Shown: one piece after another, positions 29,470-33,453 of the stretch | Layout of the letters: every line of letters starts with the position of its first letter | Position numbering within the stretch: position 1 is the stretch's first letter | From: Chromera velia | Taxonomy: Eukaryota; Sar; Chromeraceae | DNA: 33,453 nucleotides | Assembly (NCBI GenBank): GCA_018398765.1 | Contig: JAHBMJ010001209.1 | Location: 1 to 33,453 of the forward strand | Direction: 5' to 3' | Position numbers and translations under genes: made by a program | Notes under the pieces: model-generated | What the model saw: the letters and a program-made list of their open reading frames with translations, nothing else | Database searches by the model: none | Told to the model about the DNA's origin: nothing

Positions 29470-30890
29470 CGAGTCCAATCTTTGCCATCTCCAGCCGTCT
29501 CAGTTTTTTTCTGCCGTTCCCGCCGTGTCCAAGTCGCTCTGTCCTTACTGTGCCCTTCTCTACGTCGCGCATCTTCCTGCTGAGTTCCTTTCATCTTCTT
29601 CTGTTTCTTTCTCTCCTTCCCTGTCTGTATGTACAAGGCGTGCATACAGTAAAAGGATGACCGGAGGCCATCAATGAAGACGCAATAGCAGAGATGGTCA
29701 GTTAGTATCATAACGATCTTTGGCTCTATAGAGATACGTTTTAAGGGTCGAAAAATGAAGCGAAGACGCATAAAGATGTCTGTAAACGGTTTTGAGTCAA
29801 CTTGTTTGGCGGTCTTCCAGTTAAACTTATGTGTCTGCCTGTCCGGCTGTGAGTGTCACTGAGCTTCCTGGCTATCTCCCTTCCGACTGACCTCTCTACT
29901 ACAGGATGAAGGCGCTTCCAGTCCCACCTTTGTGTGTCCTGTTACCTCTGCAGCATACCAACATAAGCAAGACCAGAGGGCGAACGAAAAATGAGAGATC
30001 CCCTGTAAAGGAGGCAACCCGACAGGCCACCTTCCAACTTTTTTTCCGACTTTCCCGCCTCTGACTTTTTTTTTGTATTCTTAAGTACTATATTGTGTTC
30101 AATCAAGGTTAGAAAACGAAAGTGCATACTCCCCAAGATGTCTGCCCATCACTTTGACACCCTCTACTTCACTCCAACTTTATGACCTACATAACTATAT
30201 GCACGACTGTCAGGCGGCTTCTTTGCCGTCTGTCTCCGTCTCCTTCTGCACTGACCATTGCCTTCCCAAAGCAGAGTTCCTCAGAACTTGGACTTGTGTA
30301 TGTACGTGTGTCTGCAGGTATTAAGCACAGACACGGGGAAACGTCAAAGTGTAAAGCGCTGTGGGTGTCAAGAAAGGCTCTAGACAGACGTTTAACAGAC
30401 TGATCGACTCACCGGCAAAGCCACAGTGATCTTCTCTACCGACAAAAAGTAGCTTTGGGGGCGCTATAAACCTCAGCATCCTAATTTTAATAAAAATATT
30501 AACATTCTTTCTTTTCTTTGACCTCTCTGACTGACAGTAGAAATCACAACACAACGATGCTAAGACGATGAAGAGCTATCAGCAGTAATAGCTTCACTAC
30601 TTATTGCGGCGGTGTAAAACTCACTATAAATTTTTTACTTATGATTCTAACTTGGGACTATAGGGTGGGCCACTACGCCGCCACTTAAAAGGCCCTCAGC
30701 ACTATAAATTCGAAAAAACTGCATAAAATGATGATGTTGACTGCCAGTGCATGAACCTGCTAGTGGTATAGTTATCACTATCTAGCAGCGTCACCCAATG
30801 ATCAACCAATGCAGGAGAGTAGTCTATATATCCATACAGGCTTAAAATATATCAAGATATGTGTTACAAGTTGATTCAGAACACCGTGAC
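29470..30890. other. Unique sequence without a supported gene
   Basis: Short open frames exist on both strands (for example 30182-30554 minus if TAA is sense), but none has a recognisable motif or splice evidence. Confidence 0.4.
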
Positions 30891-30897
30891 CCCCAGA

Positions 30898-30898
30898 A

Positions 30899-30929
<31 letters not shown>

Positions 30930-30966
30930 TATATATAAGACAATATATATATGTATATATATATGT
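30898..30966. repeat. (AT)n microsatellite
   Basis: ATATATAT runs are interrupted by TTTTATATATAAGACAA. This AT-rich stretch lies about 400 bp upstream of the last gene in the window. Confidence 0.9.
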
Positions 30967-31337
30967 ACATTAATAATTAATTTATATTCGATAGTCTCAA
31001 CGACAGATTCGATCGATTCTAGGATATCAATCAACTTATTTACCTAGTTATTCACGTGTCAAGAAAGGTTTTGATACTAGGCCTGAGCAGTTAGACTCAG
31101 TTAGTATAAAACTCTCCATCTGCATACAGCTGAGATCACTGGCATTGTCTGAACAACTTTTCTACGGTGCAAGTCCGATCGAGTGCAAGTCGAGGCCCGG
31201 TATTGGACCGCGGAGCAACCTGAAACATGAATTCTATCTTATCCTATCCTACATGCCGTTTGCGCTGGCGTTTGCGGGGGCAACCTGTATAAGACAAAAC
31301 GGCGATAGTGCTCAAGGGCACCACTAAATCACTAAAT

Positions 31338-33233
31338 ATGATATAGGTGTATACAGATCTAGACACAGATATATACGACCAATTGAGGCAGATCTGGTTA
31401 TCAGCGCTGAAATCGGTGAAGTTCTCATTCCTGAATGACATCATCAACTTCAAGGACCTCCTCGAACCGTTCATTCAACGCTTGAAGTGTCCATATAGGG
31501 GGAGGGGATGGCTGACAGATCGTTATTTTTGTTTTCTGAACCCTGTGCATGCGGTCTTTTCACTTCAATACGAATTGACTAGTTTTCTCCGTCCTTTACA
31601 TCCTGCTTTGCAGAGCTAGAGATGTTTTACAAGCGGAATTGAGTTTCTGTTTGTTAGCGACAGCGTCATAGTGATTGGGTCATACTCTCTCCCGTCATTT
31701 TGTGTTCTCTTCAGATATTAACCACACACACGAATTTGTGTTGTCAAAAGGATCCGTGGATACTGATGGGGCGCCGGTGACTGTGTACATCAAGTGGAAA
31801 GAATGGATCACAAATTCTATCTACTCCCACAGACGGCCGTTTATCCGATTTCCAAAGGCAGTTCTGGACTTATGGATCCGGTAAGCGCTCAATCGGTACA
31901 GATCTGCATTTGCATGAATCCGCATGTCTCGGCCGCTTTCTGTTCCTATCTTATAAACTTGGCTGCCGCTGCGATGCATTCTTCTTTCTGTGCTTCTGTT
32001 TTGCCAGCGAGTCCCTGGAATGCTTTTGCTTGTTTTTTTGTTCCCCAACCATTTTTTGTCTCATTTTTTTACACTTTTAATAGGCTTCTTCAGCCACACA
32101 TGTTGCAGTTTGATTTCACTTTTTTCACCTTCAATTAACTTTTCATTTTAGGCGTTAACAAATTGTACTCGCTGCCTCTTTTTTTCCTCGCTTTTTCTTT
32201 TTACAGAAATGTTGCATACGTAGTGCCTGGAGACTTTGACAACAAGGACGAACTTTTTGGGACACTCGTGCAATGGGAAAAGAAGCTCCCCAACAGTCTC
32301 TCTGCATCTGACTTGAGCTGGCTTCGGAAAAGCGTCAACTACGAGGATAGATCTAGGTAGGTCTGCAACTAGTACAGTCCACAACTTGGCTTCAATCCTT
32401 CAGAAAAATCCGCTAAGCTAGTGGCCGTTTACACTTCAGACATGTGTTTCTTCTTCCGTCTAGTAGTGTCTGCCTTTCAATCTGGTTTTAAATGGATCTT
32501 TTTTGACAAGTCTAAGATCGAGTGATGTATTAAAGTGATTTGTGTACAAATTGGTTTGGCATACCTGCAGGAACACATCTGAAGAAGGATTTCACTCTCG
32601 TCTTCAGGAGGCCGCTAGAGTTTATCGTGAGGCACAGTCGAAGAAAAAGAACGGCGACCGGGCCCATTCTGACGGACGTGCACGTAAGAAGTCTTGATGT
32701 GAGTAGATCCAGCAAAGCGTGAGTAGGCACTTCACAGCAGCTGCCGTGCTTTTGCTTCCACAAGCAGAACAAGAGAGTCAAGAAAGGACACCAGTCAATT
32801 ATTTAAATGGGACAAAGGCTTGGGAGAAAAGAAAAAAATGCATATTTGTTAATTTTCCATTTTGAGTAAGCTTAATCCAGTAATCTGTGTGCAGCTTTCA
32901 CTGAGAGAAACGAGGGTTCATCACGTTATTTAAGGCGGTCGAAAAGACATGCATTTACGAATCAGACTTGTTTGTTCTGCTTGACTTGCAGATGAGGACC
33001 TGGAAGCGTTTAAAGAAGCCCATCCTGCACAGTTTAGTCAGCCACGAGAGGAAAATATTTCAGAACAAGAGTACCAAAACACCCTTCTCAGTGCAGAAAA
33101 ACTGATCTGTTCTTTCTTTGATGAGGTGGACGGGGAACAAGTGCTGCGGGGACAGAAGATCAAGACCGGTGATATGGTTATCTTGGACCCTGGTCAAGAA
33201 GGAGATGACAGGGCCCCCTTCTGGTTGGGAAAG
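31338..33233 (+). CDS. Multi-exon gene of unknown function, 5' part
   Basis: Four exons chain in consistent phase: 31715-31880, 32207-32356, 32571-32683 and 32992-33233, through TTCAG, TTTTTACAG, ACCTGCAG and CTTGCAG acceptors. An upstream frame from ATG 31338 (LRQIWLSALKSVKF, FKDLLEPFIQRLK) may be the first exon, but its donor is unclear (GTCCAT at 31489 fits the phase) and it holds TAG at 31344-31346. The encoded protein includes IKWKEWITNSIYSHRRPF, YVVPGDFDNKDELF, a charged helical stretch (RLQEAARVYREAQSKKK) and a C-terminal GDMVILDPG...PFWLGK, which resembles the start of a BAH- or SH3-like fold found in chromatin and transposon-linked proteins. I do not recognise the family. The gene continues past the window after a likely GC donor at 33234. 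Confidence 0.6.
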
Positions 33234-33259
33234 GCAAGTCCGGACAAGTGTACGCGAGC

Positions 33260-33262
33260 ACG

Positions 33263-33326
<64 letters not shown>

Positions 33327-33412
33327 TGTGTATGTTTGTGTGTGTGAGAGAAAGAGAGAGAGAGAGAGTCATACTCAGCAACACTGTGTCTGTGTTCGCG
33401 CGTGCGCGTGCG

Positions 33413-33453
<41 letters not shown>
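33260..33453. repeat. (TC)n(TG)n microsatellite in the last visible intron
   Basis: TC repeats (33263-33290) and TG repeats (33290-33345 and 33418-33453) begin about 30 nt after the donor, the same pattern as in the kinase introns. Confidence 0.9.

Noticed and set aside
29050-29771. Cys/Val-rich 'membrane protein' on the minus strand
   Set aside because: Mostly translation of the (CA)n and (GA)n repeats.

Overview
The window is nuclear DNA from a repeat-rich, large-genome eukaryotic microbe. The evidence is spliceosomal introns (GT-AG, one probable GC-AG), dense microsatellites, minisatellites and satellites, an LTR-type retroelement, several TIR transposons, a recognisable NatB catalytic subunit (Naa20) and a multi-exon membrane hybrid histidine kinase. 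The histidine kinase makes a protist or alga more likely than an animal. I cannot name the species.

The most important observation concerns the genetic code. Several independent, otherwise well-formed coding regions contain in-frame TAG or TAA codons but are closed by TGA. The histidine kinase has TAG codons in its transmembrane exon (17863-17865, 17764-17766, 17455-17457), a TAA inside the ATP-binding domain (15177-15179) at a position where relatives usually carry Gln, and another TAG in the exon that encodes the start of the receiver domain (14589-14591). The integrase reading frame (4349 down to 1500) has three TAG codons, no TAA, and ends at TGA. The Gag-like frame (8032 down to 6653) and an unknown frame (20449 down to 19712) behave the same way. 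NAA20 also ends in TGA. The simplest reading is that UAA and UAG are sense codons, most likely Gln, with UGA as the main stop. One conflict remains: the only apparent terminator at the receiver end of the kinase is a TAA.

Layout. 1-752: CT-rich sequence and a CGATAT-rich patch. 753-8387: a minus-strand LTR-type retroelement with degenerate LTR-like direct repeats, a Gag-like frame, a D,D35E integrase frame, and a 57-bp minisatellite where reverse transcriptase would be expected. 8816-9071: a small TIR element made of mini-hairpins. 9845-10477: NAA20 on the plus strand. 10700-11400: CT/GT microsatellites. 11818-12360 and 12530-13665: a TIR element and a hAT-like element with perfect 8-bp target duplications. 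13809-17985: the hybrid histidine kinase on the minus strand, whose second intron is about 700 bp of polypurine. 18077-21532: a 3.5-kb unit bounded by perfect 25-bp inverted repeats, holding a 35-36-bp minisatellite and an unknown frame. 22280-23470: a 104-bp minisatellite and a long CAGA/CAGG tract. 23580-25510: related ~200-bp satellite families in opposite orientations. 25520-31300: mostly non-coding, with microsatellites and a 248-bp MITE-like element. 31338-33233: the 5' part of a multi-exon plus-strand gene of unknown function that runs off the window.

The genes do not form a pathway. NAA20 is a housekeeping N-terminal acetyltransferase, the kinase is a sensory phosphorelay protein, and the rest is mobile or repetitive DNA. 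What links them is the shared use of UAR as apparent sense codons.
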